64,000 bases of DNA, taken from the NCBI RefSeq assembly GCF_949292005.1, contig NZ_CASEXV010000076.1, positions 23,062-87,061 of the forward strand. Reading direction: 5' to 3'. Origin of the DNA: an uncultured Bifidobacterium sp. (lineage in GTDB: Bacteria; Actinomycetota; Actinomycetes; Actinomycetales; Bifidobacteriaceae). The notes under the pieces were generated by a model. It was not told the origin of the DNA. It did not search any database and worked only from the letters and a program-made list of their open reading frames with translations. The translations under genes were made by a program, and so were the position numbers. Below are positions 17,603-26,376 of this stretch, piece after piece (within the stretch, counting starts at the first letter, position 1; each line of letters opens with the position of its first letter).

Positions 17603-17608
17603 ACTATA
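17603..17608 (-). promoter_or_regulatory. -10 box of cspA promoter
   Basis: TATAGT on the minus strand, about 84 bp upstream of the cspA ATG. No clear -35 box. Confidence 0.4.
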
Positions 17609-17641
17609 GCGTCACCCGCGCATAAAACGCCGACACGCCCA

Positions 17642-18283
17642 CTAATTGATCAACACAACCACAATCGGAGAGACAAGACCGTCCTCCTGCTGGACCGACG
17701 TGATCCCCAAAGAGTCCGCGACGCTTTTCGCGGTCGCCTCGTCTGAGGAGCTCTGATACCAGACGACCGTCTGATCCGGAAGAGTCGAGGAGTCCGTGGG
17801 GTTGGCCGCGGTGACGTTGGTGTAGCCTGCCTGCTCCAGCACACTCGCCTTGGTCGCGGCATATCCCGCCACTCCGGTGGCATTGACGACGCGGACGGAA
17901 GTCGACTTGTCGACTGTTCCTGTCTGTGATTGCGTCGCCGTGGATGACGACGTGGCTGTGGATGACGTGGCCGACGAAGATGTCGACGCGGACGATGACG
18001 TGGCCGACGCGGACGACGATGACGAAGCCATGGCCGACGAGGATGCGGTGGTCGCCTGCGAGGAGGATGAGCCGAAAAGCGAACCCACGTGCGATATCTG
18101 CCCGGAATAGACCGCCCAGACGAGAAGTCCGACCAACGCGGCCACGACGACGGAAATCAGAACGGGAGACAGCCTGACCAGAAAAGGCCTGTTCCCACGG
18201 TGAGTCCCAACCGGACCCGCCGGCGGATCGTCGAAGGCGTCCCTATCGACGATTACGCCGTTATTGCGTTCATTACGCGCCAT
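17642..18283 (-). CDS. LytR C-terminal-domain membrane protein
   Basis: Protein of 213 residues. A cytoplasmic N-terminus of about 37 residues is followed by one TM segment (about 38-60, PVLISVVVAALVGLLVWAVY). A Ser/Thr/Ala-rich linker of about 55 residues comes next, then a LytR_C-type domain (about 125-213; SVRVVNATGVAGYAATKASV and QTVVWYQSSSDEATAKSVA). The domain is therefore outside the membrane. LytR_C domains often occur on cell-wall polymer ligases, but the catalytic LCP domain is absent here. The enzymatic role is unknown. It lies upstream of cspA on the same strand and is divergent from ung. Confidence 0.82.
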   Translation of the reverse strand: MARNERNNGVIVDRDAFDDPPAGPVGTHRGNRPFLVRLSPVLISVVVAALVGLLVWAVYSGQISHVGSLFGSSSSQATTASSSAMASSSSSASATSSSASTSSSATSSTATSSSTATQSQTGTVDKSTSVRVVNATGVAGYAATKASVLEQAGYTNVTAANPTDSSTLPDQTVVWYQSSSDEATAKSVADSLGITSVQQEDGLVSPIVVVLIN

Positions 18284-18450
18284 GATGGCCTTCCCTTCGC
18301 TGCGCTACCAGTCGTAGTCTACCGGCTTGGCGACCAACCCGGAACCCGGACGCCACCACATCCACCGTACATACACGCGAAATCGCGCCGAAAGCCAAAT
18401 CCCGCGGTTAAGGACCATGGTAACCGTCCACCGACTTGGGCGAGGCAGGA

Positions 18451-18465
18451 CATACTGTGGACGTA
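18451..18465 (+). promoter_or_regulatory. Candidate leaderless promoter of ung
   Basis: CATACT (18451-18456) ends 8 nt before the ATG at 18465, and no SD lies in the gap. Transcription starting at the A of ATG would give a leaderless mRNA. No -35 box seen. Confidence 0.35.
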
Positions 18466-19172
18466 TGACCACGTCGCGCATAAAGCCTCTGAGCGAACTT
18501 ATCGACCCCGGGTGGGCCCGCGCCCTGTCGGACGTGGAGCCCCAGGTGCATGCCATGGGATCCTTTCTCCGGGCCGAAAACGCCCAGGGACGTCGATGGC
18601 TTCCTCCGGCCTCGTCGGTGCTTCGAGCGTTCACCATACCCTTCGACTCGATTAAAGTCCTGATCGTCGGCCAGGATCCATATCCGACACCCGGCCATCC
18701 CGTGGGTCTGAGCTTCTGCGTGGCGCCCGACGTCTCCCCCATCCCCCGAAGCCTGTCGAACATCTATCAGGAACTCTGCGACGACCTTCACGTCCCGCGA
18801 CCCGCGAACGGGGATCTGACGCCATGGACACGCCAAGGGGTGATGCTCCTCAACAGATGCCTCACTGTCGGCGTCGGCAGACCCAACAGCCATCAGGGCA
18901 AGGGATGGGAGGAGATCACCCAGGCGGCCATCCGCGCGCTTAATGACAGAACGGACGACAAGGGCCGACCCAGACCTTTGGTGGCCATTCTGTGGGGCAG
19001 GAACGCAAGGTCCCTCACCCCTTTGCTTACGAACGCGGTGGTCATCGAGTCACCTCATCCCAGTCCTTTGTCGGCCTCCCGCGGATTCTTCGGTTCACGA
19101 CCGTTCTCCCGCACCAATCGCGCGCTGACTGACATGGGCGCCACCCCCATAGATTGGGAGCTCCCCTCATAG
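18465..19172 (+). CDS. ung: Uracil-DNA glycosylase, family 1
   Basis: Base-excision repair enzyme removing uracil from DNA; 235 residues. The water-activating motif GQDPYPTPGH (catalytic Asp in GQDP) has Pro where E. coli Ung has His, a substitution seen in actinobacterial Ung. GLSF, the loop VMLLNRCLTV and the DNA-intercalation motif HPSPLSA are present. The ATG at 18465 is chosen because the upstream frame contains no family sequence; it lacks an SD but has a -10 box 8 nt upstream. Stands alone before the moxR operon. Confidence 0.95.
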   Translation: MTTSRIKPLSELIDPGWARALSDVEPQVHAMGSFLRAENAQGRRWLPPASSVLRAFTIPFDSIKVLIVGQDPYPTPGHPVGLSFCVAPDVSPIPRSLSNIYQELCDDLHVPRPANGDLTPWTRQGVMLLNRCLTVGVGRPNSHQGKGWEEITQAAIRALNDRTDDKGRPRPLVAILWGRNARSLTPLLTNAVVIESPHPSPLSASRGFFGSRPFSRTNRALTDMGATPIDWELPS

Positions 19173-19200
19173 CTCTCAGCGCACCGGCCGCGCCGGCCGC

Positions 19201-19206
19201 TACAAT
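19201..19206 (+). promoter_or_regulatory. -10 box of the moxR operon
   Basis: TACAAT, 40 bp upstream of the moxR ATG. It is followed by a 5' leader of about 34 nt with an AGGAG box. No clear -35. Confidence 0.5.
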
Positions 19207-19246
19207 ACTGTCCGTCCACCGTCAACCGTCAGGAGAGCACCTCATC

Positions 19247-20338
19247 ATGCCGCTTCCCCCTCCACGTCCACAAACCCCGTCCCCGCTCGCCGGGGCGGCC
19301 GCTCCCACGCCTCCGTTCGGAGCCTCGACAACGGCAAGCTCCCCCCAGATCTCCCCGGACGGCCTGCGATACGCGACGTCGATCGCCGACAGGATCCGCG
19401 ACCGGTTCTCAACCGCGCTCGTAGGTCAGGACGACCTGCGCGAGGCGCTGATCGTCGCTCTTGCGGCGGGTGGCCACATACTCATCGAATCGGTTCCGGG
19501 ACTGGCCAAGACCACCGCGGCCCGTCTGCTCGCGGCATCCGTCTCCGGCAGTTTCAAAAGGGTCCAGTGCACACCCGACCTCATGCCATCGGATCTGGTG
19601 GGAACGCAGATCTTCGACTTCGCGTCCCAGCGCTTCGTCACGCAGATAGGACCCATCCACGCGAACATCGTCCTTCTTGACGAGATCAACAGGGCCAACG
19701 CCAAAACACAATCGGCGATGCTTGAGGCGATGGCCGAGGGCGCCACGACCATCGGAGGGGAGCGCATTCCCCTTCCCTCCCCCTTCATGGTGATAGCCAC
19801 GCAGAACCCGATCGAGGAAGAGGGCACCTTCGCGCTTCCCGAGGCCCAGATGGACCGTTTCATGATGAAGACCATCATGACCTATCCCACCGTCGAGGAC
19901 GAGACCTCCATGTTGTCGATGCTTTCCGAGAGGGAATCCGATTCGGCCATCCCGTCGGCACCCCAGATCGAGCCGATCAGCATCAAGGACGTCCAGTTCC
20001 TCCGCTCCGCAGCGCGCCGCGTGCATGTGTCCGAGGCCATCATGTCCTACGCCGTGAATCTCGCCTGGACCTCGCGTGGCGGCGGCCCCAACCCCGTCAA
20101 GGGATTGTCGCGAACCGTCCGACTCGGAGCGAGCCCCCGAGCGTCGATAGCGCTTATGCGCACGGCGCAGGCGGGAGCGCTGCTGTCCGACCGGGACTAC
20201 GTCATTCCGGAGGACGTGCGGCGATTCACCCACGATGTTCTCCGACACCGCCTGATTCTGACCTTTGAGGCGCTTGCCGACGGGGTGACGGCCGACAAGG
20301 TCATCGACCAGATCGTCGAGGCGGTTCCCGTTCCATGA
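19247..20338 (+). CDS. MoxR-family AAA+ ATPase
   Basis: Chaperone-like ATPase of 363 residues. A Pro/Ala-rich N-terminus of about 40 residues precedes the AAA core: Walker A SVPGLAKTT, Walker B VLLDEINRA, sensor 1 IATQNPIEEEGT, then the lid domain with RGGGPNPVKGLSRTVRLGAS. MoxR proteins work with VWA-domain partners, and two follow in this operon. The ATG at 19247 is preceded by AGGAG at 11 nt. First gene of an ATGA-coupled string running to 26278, likely one transcript. The exact substrate is unknown. Confidence 0.93.
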   Translation: MPLPPPRPQTPSPLAGAAAPTPPFGASTTASSPQISPDGLRYATSIADRIRDRFSTALVGQDDLREALIVALAAGGHILIESVPGLAKTTAARLLAASVSGSFKRVQCTPDLMPSDLVGTQIFDFASQRFVTQIGPIHANIVLLDEINRANAKTQSAMLEAMAEGATTIGGERIPLPSPFMVIATQNPIEEEGTFALPEAQMDRFMMKTIMTYPTVEDETSMLSMLSERESDSAIPSAPQIEPISIKDVQFLRSAARRVHVSEAIMSYAVNLAWTSRGGGPNPVKGLSRTVRLGASPRASIALMRTAQAGALLSDRDYVIPEDVRRFTHDVLRHRLILTFEALADGVTADKVIDQIVEAVPVP

Positions 20339-21276
20339 TCCCCGCGGCAGAGCAGGATAATCCCGTACGGCGCAAGATCGAGCGGCTTGGATCGTCACTC
20401 AGCATGCCCACCGTGCGTAGGGCGCTGGGGATGCTCGAAGGGGAACATCCCTCCGGACGCCCCTCGGGAGATGGCGACGTCACCGACATCCGTCCATACA
20501 CCATCGAGGATGAGGCCAGGCTGATCGATTGGAGGGCGAGCGCCCGCATCGGACGCCCGGTCGTCGTCAGCCGCGAGCGCATGGCGACATCTCGTGTGTG
20601 GATGATTCTCGATGTCGGCGAGGAGATGACGGGGATCTGCTCGAACGGCGAAAGGGCCGTCGATGTCGCCGCGAACGCCTTGTGCATGGTGGGCGCTCTG
20701 AGCCTTCGCCGCCTCGACGACATATCGTTTGTGACCGCCGACTCGCACCGCATCGTGAGAACGCCATTCCATGGAAGTCTCGCGCGGTTCGAATCCATCG
20801 TGGACTCAGGCGTGGAACGCGCCGGACGGCATCCACGCGACGCACGTTCCATGCTGGACTACCTCTCGCGCATCCGTGACCGCCACTCACTTGTGGTCGT
20901 CGCCACCGAGGAGCATTCCATCACCACCGACCACATCACGATGCTCACCGGCATCGCACGCTCCCACCCACTTATCCTGATCAGGGTCTCCACAGTCAAT
21001 CCATTGCGTGACCACGGATACCGTCTCAGCGACCGAAGGGGACGGAGGATCCCCTCGTTCATGATCGGATCCTCCGTGGCCGAGCACATCGACGCGCGCC
21101 GCGCGTATGTGTCCGCCATGCTCGACCGCGACATGACACGAGTCGGAGCCGTCCATGTGCGTGCGGATTCCAGCGAAACGATGTTCGACCGGTTCCTGCA
21201 TGAGATGTCCAGAGTCATGACGCCGGCCCAAGGACGGCAGGGGATCTCCGAGGCATCCTCATGGAGGCGGGCATGA
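20335..21276 (+). CDS. DUF58 domain protein
   Basis: Protein of 313 residues with the DUF58 signature RPYTIEDEARLIDWRASAR near residues 55-73, followed by a VWA-like fold (RVWMILDVGEEMTG). No TM segment is evident, although many DUF58 proteins have two at the N-terminus; this is the soluble form. The ATG overlaps the moxR stop (ATGA). MoxR-DUF58-VWA clusters are common and thought to act as a complex; the molecular role is not established. Confidence 0.88.
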   Translation: MIPAAEQDNPVRRKIERLGSSLSMPTVRRALGMLEGEHPSGRPSGDGDVTDIRPYTIEDEARLIDWRASARIGRPVVVSRERMATSRVWMILDVGEEMTGICSNGERAVDVAANALCMVGALSLRRLDDISFVTADSHRIVRTPFHGSLARFESIVDSGVERAGRHPRDARSMLDYLSRIRDRHSLVVVATEEHSITTDHITMLTGIARSHPLILIRVSTVNPLRDHGYRLSDRRGRRIPSFMIGSSVAEHIDARRAYVSAMLDRDMTRVGAVHVRADSSETMFDRFLHEMSRVMTPAQGRQGISEASSWRRA

Positions 21277-21800
21277 CGCAGACACTCGACGTCTCCACAC
21301 TCTCCGTAGCGCAGACCGGATCGGCGACCACCCTCATCCTCCTCGCCGTCACTGCGATCGCCATCGCCGTATGCCTGTTCGCAGCGGCGCGCGCCCTATC
21401 ACGTCCTTCAGTGCCGACACCGCCAAGCTCCCGCGCAAGAGGCGCCCATAGCAGATCACCCCACCAGAACGCGTGGAGATCACGGGTGGAGGATGTCGTG
21501 CGAAAAAACCACAGCGGGACGATGGACGACGATGAGGCGTATGCGGCTTTGGCACGCATCGCCAGAGAATTCGCCGAGGAGAGCACTGGAACGCCCATGG
21601 GATCACGCACCTTGTCCGACATCTCAGAACTCCGCTCCACGACATCGCACACCGATGGCATCGATATGCTCCGGCACACCATAGCCGCCATATATCCGGC
21701 CGAGTTCTCCGCCCGGCGGCGCAATCCCCTTGTCGCCGACACCACAGTGGATGACGCCGCGGAATGGGTTCTCAACCTCGTGGACAGGTGGCGACGATGA
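21273..21800 (+). CDS. Small single-pass membrane protein of the moxR operon
   Basis: Protein of 175 residues with one hydrophobic segment (about 20-42, TTLILLAVTAIAIAVCLFAAA) and a cytoplasmic-looking helical domain (SRVEDVVRKNHSGTMDDDEAYAAL...). The ATG at 21273 overlaps the DUF58 stop (ATGA) and has GGAGG 7 nt upstream; the in-frame ATG at 21261 is less likely. In related clusters this slot holds a small membrane subunit (DUF4381-like), but similarity could not be confirmed. Confidence 0.75.
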   Translation: MTQTLDVSTLSVAQTGSATTLILLAVTAIAIAVCLFAAARALSRPSVPTPPSSRARGAHSRSPHQNAWRSRVEDVVRKNHSGTMDDDEAYAALARIAREFAEESTGTPMGSRTLSDISELRSTTSHTDGIDMLRHTIAAIYPAEFSARRRNPLVADTTVDDAAEWVLNLVDRWRR

Positions 21801-22867
21801 TCACCTTCCGCTGGCCAATCGTGGGCGTATCGGCCCTGGCGCTCGCGCTTGCAATCGTCATTGCGTTGATTCTGGCGGACCGCCGTAGGACACACCGCAC
21901 CGACGATCCACTTGTTTTCGACGTATCCGAGGCATGGGACAGCGACGAGGGGGCCTCGCTGCTGTCGACATGGAAAAGGCTCAATCGTGTCGCGCTGGTG
22001 GCCCTATCCTCGATGGTCATCCTCTCCATCATCCTGCTCGCCCGTCCCAGCACGGTCAACAGCACCACCCAGTACTCGTCCAACAGGGACATCATCCTCT
22101 GCCTTGACGTGTCGGGATCCACGCTGCCTTACGACCGCGAGGTCATCGACACCTATCTGGATGTTGCCAAGAACGCGTCAGGAGAGCGCATCGGTCTGAG
22201 CATCTTCAACTCCACATCCCGCACCGTCTTCCCCCTGACCGACGACTACGAGCTTGTGGAGAACCAGCTATCCACCGCGAGCTCGACCTTGAAGGTCGTG
22301 CAGTCGCAGGCCGACATCGACGACATGAGCGACGAGGACTATCAGGAGATCTCGGATTGGCTCGATGGAACGCAGAACAAGAAGGACTCGACATCCCTCA
22401 TCGGAGACGGGCTGGTGGGATGCGCGTCCATGCTCCCGGGATTCGTCTACGGAAGCTCAGCGTCATCGTCCACAGGCGGAACCGGGTCAACGAGGAACGC
22501 CTCGATCCTCCTCGCCACCGACAACGTGACGGCCGGAACCCCGACATACACGTTGGCGCAGGCGCTGTCCCTCACGTCGCAGGCGTCCATCACGGTTGAC
22601 GGCATGTTCTCGGGTCCGCAGGACAGCCTCTCGGGTGATGCGGCGTCCTCCATGAAAAACCTCATCGAGAAGCACGGAGGAATGTTCATGTCCGCCACAA
22701 CCGAGACATCGGTGCAGAGCCTCGTCAGAGAGCTGGAAAAACGTCGGTCCGGCGCAGACAGGGAACTCACGCGCGCCACCGTGACGGATTCGCCTGGATG
22801 GTGGACTCTGGCCCTCGCTGTGATAACCGCATTGTGGATGGCCACGGCATGGAGGCTGAGACGATGA
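21797..22867 (+). CDS. VWA-domain membrane protein (BatA-like)
   Basis: Protein of 356 residues with TM segments near residues 6-26, 70-90 and 334-352 flanking an extracytoplasmic or membrane-associated VWA domain. The MIDAS motif is intact: DVSGST in IILCLDVSGSTLPYD, with TSLIGDGL supplying the later Thr/Asp. A Ser/Gly-rich loop lies in the middle. The ATG overlaps the upstream stop (ATGA). It is a probable partner of the MoxR ATPase, by analogy with MoxR/VWA systems. Confidence 0.88.
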   Translation: MITFRWPIVGVSALALALAIVIALILADRRRTHRTDDPLVFDVSEAWDSDEGASLLSTWKRLNRVALVALSSMVILSIILLARPSTVNSTTQYSSNRDIILCLDVSGSTLPYDREVIDTYLDVAKNASGERIGLSIFNSTSRTVFPLTDDYELVENQLSTASSTLKVVQSQADIDDMSDEDYQEISDWLDGTQNKKDSTSLIGDGLVGCASMLPGFVYGSSASSSTGGTGSTRNASILLATDNVTAGTPTYTLAQALSLTSQASITVDGMFSGPQDSLSGDAASSMKNLIEKHGGMFMSATTETSVQSLVRELEKRRSGADRELTRATVTDSPGWWTLALAVITALWMATAWRLRR

Positions 22868-23892
22868 GCGCGGTCACGTTCTCGCCGGCGCTGGGATGGC
22901 CCGTCGGCTCCGCGATCGCCGCCGTCATGGTGCTCCTCGCGATTGTCCAGATAGTCCTGTGGCGGAAATCGCGCAATCACCCCACGGATGTGACGGCGGG
23001 CTCCATCGCGCGGCGCTCACTCATCTGTCTTGCCGTGGCGCTGGCAGCCCTCACACCCTTGCAGAGCGTCACCGTCACAAGTTCGGCCGTCAAAACGACG
23101 GATGTCGTTATCGCCGTTGATGTGACGGGCTCAATGGCCGTATCGGACGCCCATTACGGATCGTCGTCAACCGTCAGCAGACTGTCCGCCGCCTCATCCG
23201 CGGTGAAGGACATCACGGGCCTGTACCCGGATTCAAGCTTCGCAGGAATCAGCTTCGGCTCCTCGGCGACGGTCGACGTCCCACTGACTCCGGACACGCT
23301 TGCCATCAGCGAGTGGGCGCAAGGACTGACGGTCGAGCCGACGTCGACATCGTCCGGATCAAGCCTCGACACCCCTTTGGATCTTCTGCTCAGAACGTTG
23401 AAATCAATTCATGACCAGCATCCCCAAGACCAGATACTCCTTTACCTGATAACCGACGGCGAGAACACCAGTTCCACAACACGTCGCACCTACTCCTCGC
23501 TCCGGGCATATCTCGATGACGCGTTCGTCCTGGGGGTCGGTTCGACGACCGGAGGGCACATCCCCAGAACCACCACAAACGAAAGCCCATCCTCGTCGAC
23601 CGACGACTGGGTCATCGATCCGACAACCGGCAAGGCCGGAATATCCCGCATGGATTCCGCGGAATTGGAATCCATAGCCGATGAGATGGGAGGGACGCAC
23701 GTCCTGATGACATCCAACGCCACAGCCGCGAAGGCCAAGGCATCCTCGTCCGGCGGTTCCTGGAGAACACGAACGGTGAAAACCACCGCGACCACGGAGT
23801 CGCCCATCGTATGGCCCATTGCGGCGGCTCTTCTCATCCTTACCCTCTGGGAGCTGCTGTCATGGCTCCGCACCAGCAGGAGGCTTCTATGA
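22864..23892 (+). CDS. VWA-domain membrane protein (BatB-like)
   Basis: Protein of 342 residues, paralogous in layout to the preceding gene: TM near 13-32 and 51-66, VWA domain, and a C-terminal TM near 318-336. MIDAS reads DVTGSM, with Thr at the first Ser position, which is still a ligand-compatible residue. LLYLITDGENTS gives the second conserved strand. The ATG overlaps the previous stop (ATGA). The two VWA proteins may form a heteromeric complex; that is inference from the pairing. Confidence 0.88.
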   Translation: MSAVTFSPALGWPVGSAIAAVMVLLAIVQIVLWRKSRNHPTDVTAGSIARRSLICLAVALAALTPLQSVTVTSSAVKTTDVVIAVDVTGSMAVSDAHYGSSSTVSRLSAASSAVKDITGLYPDSSFAGISFGSSATVDVPLTPDTLAISEWAQGLTVEPTSTSSGSSLDTPLDLLLRTLKSIHDQHPQDQILLYLITDGENTSSTTRRTYSSLRAYLDDAFVLGVGSTTGGHIPRTTTNESPSSSTDDWVIDPTTGKAGISRMDSAELESIADEMGGTHVLMTSNATAAKAKASSSGGSWRTRTVKTTATTESPIVWPIAAALLILTLWELLSWLRTSRRLL

Positions 23893-24494
23893 CGTGGAGA
23901 ACGCACGCGGCGAAAACAGGGGGGACACGGGCGGACACGCCGCGTCCCCGCGCGGGTCTGGCCGCACGACTGGGTCTTATCGTTCTTGGCCTTGTGCTCA
24001 TGGGATTCGCGGCGTTCACGGGAATCAACGCCATCGGCTCCCACCTGTCATCCCAAGCGGCATCGACGCTCTCTTCAAATCTGCGCTCGGCCGCCTCCAA
24101 CAACGTCGATCTTTCGACGCTGTTGGCCCTCCAGAAGCGCAACGATTCCCGATTCGACAACACGCTCAAGCTCAGCCCGGCGCTTCTTCCCTCGGTGCGC
24201 GAACCCGCCGAGAAGAACGCGGCCACATCACGTCGCCTCACCAAGCTCATCGACAAAGAGCTCGCGTCGTCGAAATCCTCGAGCACCACCTCATCAAGCG
24301 CGAGCCAGTCGGCGTCCTCGTCGTCATCATCCTCGTCCACGTCATCCTCATCGCAAAGCCTCACCGATGAGCAACGCAAGAAAATCAAGGAGATGCTGGC
24401 ATCTCAATCCGCGGCATCACCCAGCGCCTCCTCCACATCGTCGTCCACATCATCGCCCACAGGATCATCAAGCTCCTCGGTGCGCCCGTGGTAG
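23889..24494 (+). CDS. Ser-rich membrane protein of the moxR operon
   Basis: Protein of 201 residues. A basic N-terminus of about 30 residues is followed by one TM segment (ARLGLIVLGLVLMGFAAFTGI). A helical region (ASTLSSNLRSAASNNVDLSTLLAL) comes next, then a C-terminal half dominated by Ser, broken by SLTDEQRKKIKEMLASQ. Topology suggests most of the chain is outside the cell. The ATG overlaps the previous stop (ATGA). Function unknown; I recognise no family with certainty. Confidence 0.78.
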   Translation: MTWRTHAAKTGGTRADTPRPRAGLAARLGLIVLGLVLMGFAAFTGINAIGSHLSSQAASTLSSNLRSAASNNVDLSTLLALQKRNDSRFDNTLKLSPALLPSVREPAEKNAATSRRLTKLIDKELASSKSSSTTSSSASQSASSSSSSSSTSSSSQSLTDEQRKKIKEMLASQSAASPSASSTSSSTSSPTGSSSSSVRPW

Positions 24495-24545
24495 CCACCG
24501 CCATCCATTAGCCACCGCATCCATCCGACCACATAGACGTCGCGG

Positions 24546-24839
24546 ATGTGGCGCCGGCATGATATGGACGATGGAATGGACGACATGAGCTTTCCCTCGT
24601 TGACCACACCCCCAACAATCGGTTCCCGTGTAGATACGGCAATGTCGTTGCCTGTGGACATGACGAAGTCGGCCGTCGATGATCTGTGCGCTCTCACCTC
24701 AGCGGTTCCCGCCACATGGACAGGGCGGACCCATGAGCGTTTCCTCACTGAGCTGAACGGCTGCGTGAGCTTGGGAATGGACCTGAGGGAGAGCGTCCGC
24801 CTCGACTGGTCACGAACGCGTTCGGAGCTGCTGCCATGA
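24546..24839 (+). CDS. WXG100-like small protein
   Basis: Protein of 97 residues at most; internal starts at 24564, 24576 and 24585 are equally possible because no good SD is seen. It has a WTG turn (W58-T-G60 in VPATWTGRTHERFLTEL) between two predicted helices, the layout of WXG100 proteins, but no clear YxxxD/E at its C-terminus. The stop overlaps the start of the following hydrolase gene (ATGA), a classic arrangement for an ESX pair in which the partner carries the export motif. Assignment rests on pattern only. Confidence 0.62.
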   Translation: MWRRHDMDDGMDDMSFPSLTTPPTIGSRVDTAMSLPVDMTKSAVDDLCALTSAVPATWTGRTHERFLTELNGCVSLGMDLRESVRLDWSRTRSELLP

Positions 24840-26278
24840 ATGTGCGCGTGAGCTCATCCGTGTCCGGAGGGTCGATGAGCGCGGCCCGGTCCGAACAGTT
24901 CACCGGGCTTATCCGCGCCATCCACGCGCAGGCCGGCCGCTTCGAACGTCTCGCGCTTCTGTGGATGAGCACGGGCATGTCCGTCGCCGGAACCCGAGCA
25001 TCCTTCGCGGCCCTGAACGCCGTGACGGGGAATGGCCAGGCATGGGATCACATCATCGCAAGACAATCCGCACTCTGCCTGCAATACGCGGAATCCTGCG
25101 CGTCACTGGCGAAGCGGCTCAGCTTCCTCGGTGATCAGGTGTCTCGGGCGCATGGCCTATACTCACAGGCCGAGGAAACCACACGGACAGTGCTATCGCG
25201 CATGGTCAGAATCGCGGGAGCGGTGAATCCAACCGCTCCGATTGCGGCGACGCTCGGCTTGGCCACAATCGGCGCGATTCGGGGACTGGCGACCGATGGG
25301 AAGATCACCACCACCGATTTTCTGTCCTCTTCCGCGGCACTCCACGAGGCCACGACGGCATCCGCCGCCGATAGCATCATGGGCACACGCATACTAACCG
25401 CATCGACGGGCCTGGGCATGGTGTCCGCCGCCGCCCGATCGCTGGCCATGCTGACATCGCGGATCAACAACCTGATACAAGGCGACACCCTTACGCTCAC
25501 ATCGGTCACTCCTTCCCAGGAGGTGGCTCTTCCCTCGGAAACGATCAGCGACGTTCTGGAGAATCTGCGGCGACTCTCTCAGGAGAGGCTCGGACGCACC
25601 GATCTCGACAGCGGTCTGTCCTATGCGACCATCGCGATCCAACAATATGTGAACTCATCAGGAGAGAGAACCTGGCTTGTGCTGATACCAGGAACCGACG
25701 GGCAGCCCGATTCGCCCTTCGGATGGGAGCAGAACCTCGAGGCGATGAGCGCGAGCGGCGATCAGCGTGCGCGCGCCGACAGCGTTCGGATGGTGGTTGA
25801 GGCGATGAGACAGGCCGGAATCGAGAAAATGGATTCAGTGATCCTCGCCGGACACTCCCAGGGAGGAATCGTGGCGGCCTCAGTGGCGGCGGACATGTCC
25901 AATTCGTTCACCATCGACCACATCATCACGGCGGGATCTCCCATCGCCAACCATCCAATCCCCTCATCAACCCTGGTAACAGGCATCGAGATGGAGGACG
26001 AGCTGGTCGCGTCCCTCGACGGGAGATCGAATCCGAACGGCTCCAATCAAATCACCATAAGAGGCCGATCCATCAAAGGATCCACAGATGCCGGAACCCA
26101 GGTGGAAGGGGCCCACTCGGGAGAGATCACCCATTGGCTTAACTACCATCAAGCCGCGTATGCGGATGCCCTGTCGTGGGGATCACCCCAGGTTCTCGAA
26201 CACGAAAGCAACGTGTCCGGCCTTCTGTCCGGCGGTCTTGTCTCCACCACATATTGGCAGGGCCGAATGGGGAGGTAG
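24836..26278 (+). CDS. Alpha/beta hydrolase with ESX-type helical N-terminus
   Basis: Protein of 480 residues. Residues 1-130 are helical and end with YSQAE (109-113), a YxxxE motif like those of type VII substrates. A linker with hydrophobic helices follows (about 130-215). The C-terminal half is an alpha/beta hydrolase: LVLIPGTDGQ (strand and oxyanion region, 281-290), nucleophile elbow GHSQGG (Ser341), candidate acid in GIEMEDE (383-389) and candidate His in AHSGEITHWLNYH (426-438). No signal peptide, so export would need another route. It is coupled to the WXG-like gene by ATGA. Substrate unknown; lipid or ester is plausible. Confidence 0.8.
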   Translation: MNVRVSSSVSGGSMSAARSEQFTGLIRAIHAQAGRFERLALLWMSTGMSVAGTRASFAALNAVTGNGQAWDHIIARQSALCLQYAESCASLAKRLSFLGDQVSRAHGLYSQAEETTRTVLSRMVRIAGAVNPTAPIAATLGLATIGAIRGLATDGKITTTDFLSSSAALHEATTASAADSIMGTRILTASTGLGMVSAAARSLAMLTSRINNLIQGDTLTLTSVTPSQEVALPSETISDVLENLRRLSQERLGRTDLDSGLSYATIAIQQYVNSSGERTWLVLIPGTDGQPDSPFGWEQNLEAMSASGDQRARADSVRMVVEAMRQAGIEKMDSVILAGHSQGGIVAASVAADMSNSFTIDHIITAGSPIANHPIPSSTLVTGIEMEDELVASLDGRSNPNGSNQITIRGRSIKGSTDAGTQVEGAHSGEITHWLNYHQAAYADALSWGSPQVLEHESNVSGLLSGGLVSTTYWQGRMGR

Positions 26279-26362
26279 CGAGCGCATGCCATGCCATTCC
26301 ATGTCCCATACGACGAGTCTCCTGGTCCGACCCCGAATGCCGGCGCGGTTCACGGCTCGAAG

Positions 26363-26376
26363 TATCCTGTATGTCA
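26363..26376 (+). promoter_or_regulatory. Candidate leaderless promoter of purB
   Basis: TATCCT (26363-26368) ends 7 nt before the purB ATG at 26376. There is no SD, so a leaderless transcript is likely. No -35 box seen. Confidence 0.4.

Noticed and set aside
26088..26375. N-terminal extension of purB to 26088
   Set aside because: Overlaps the hydrolase gene and has no family similarity; PurB homology starts at MNLTEIS.
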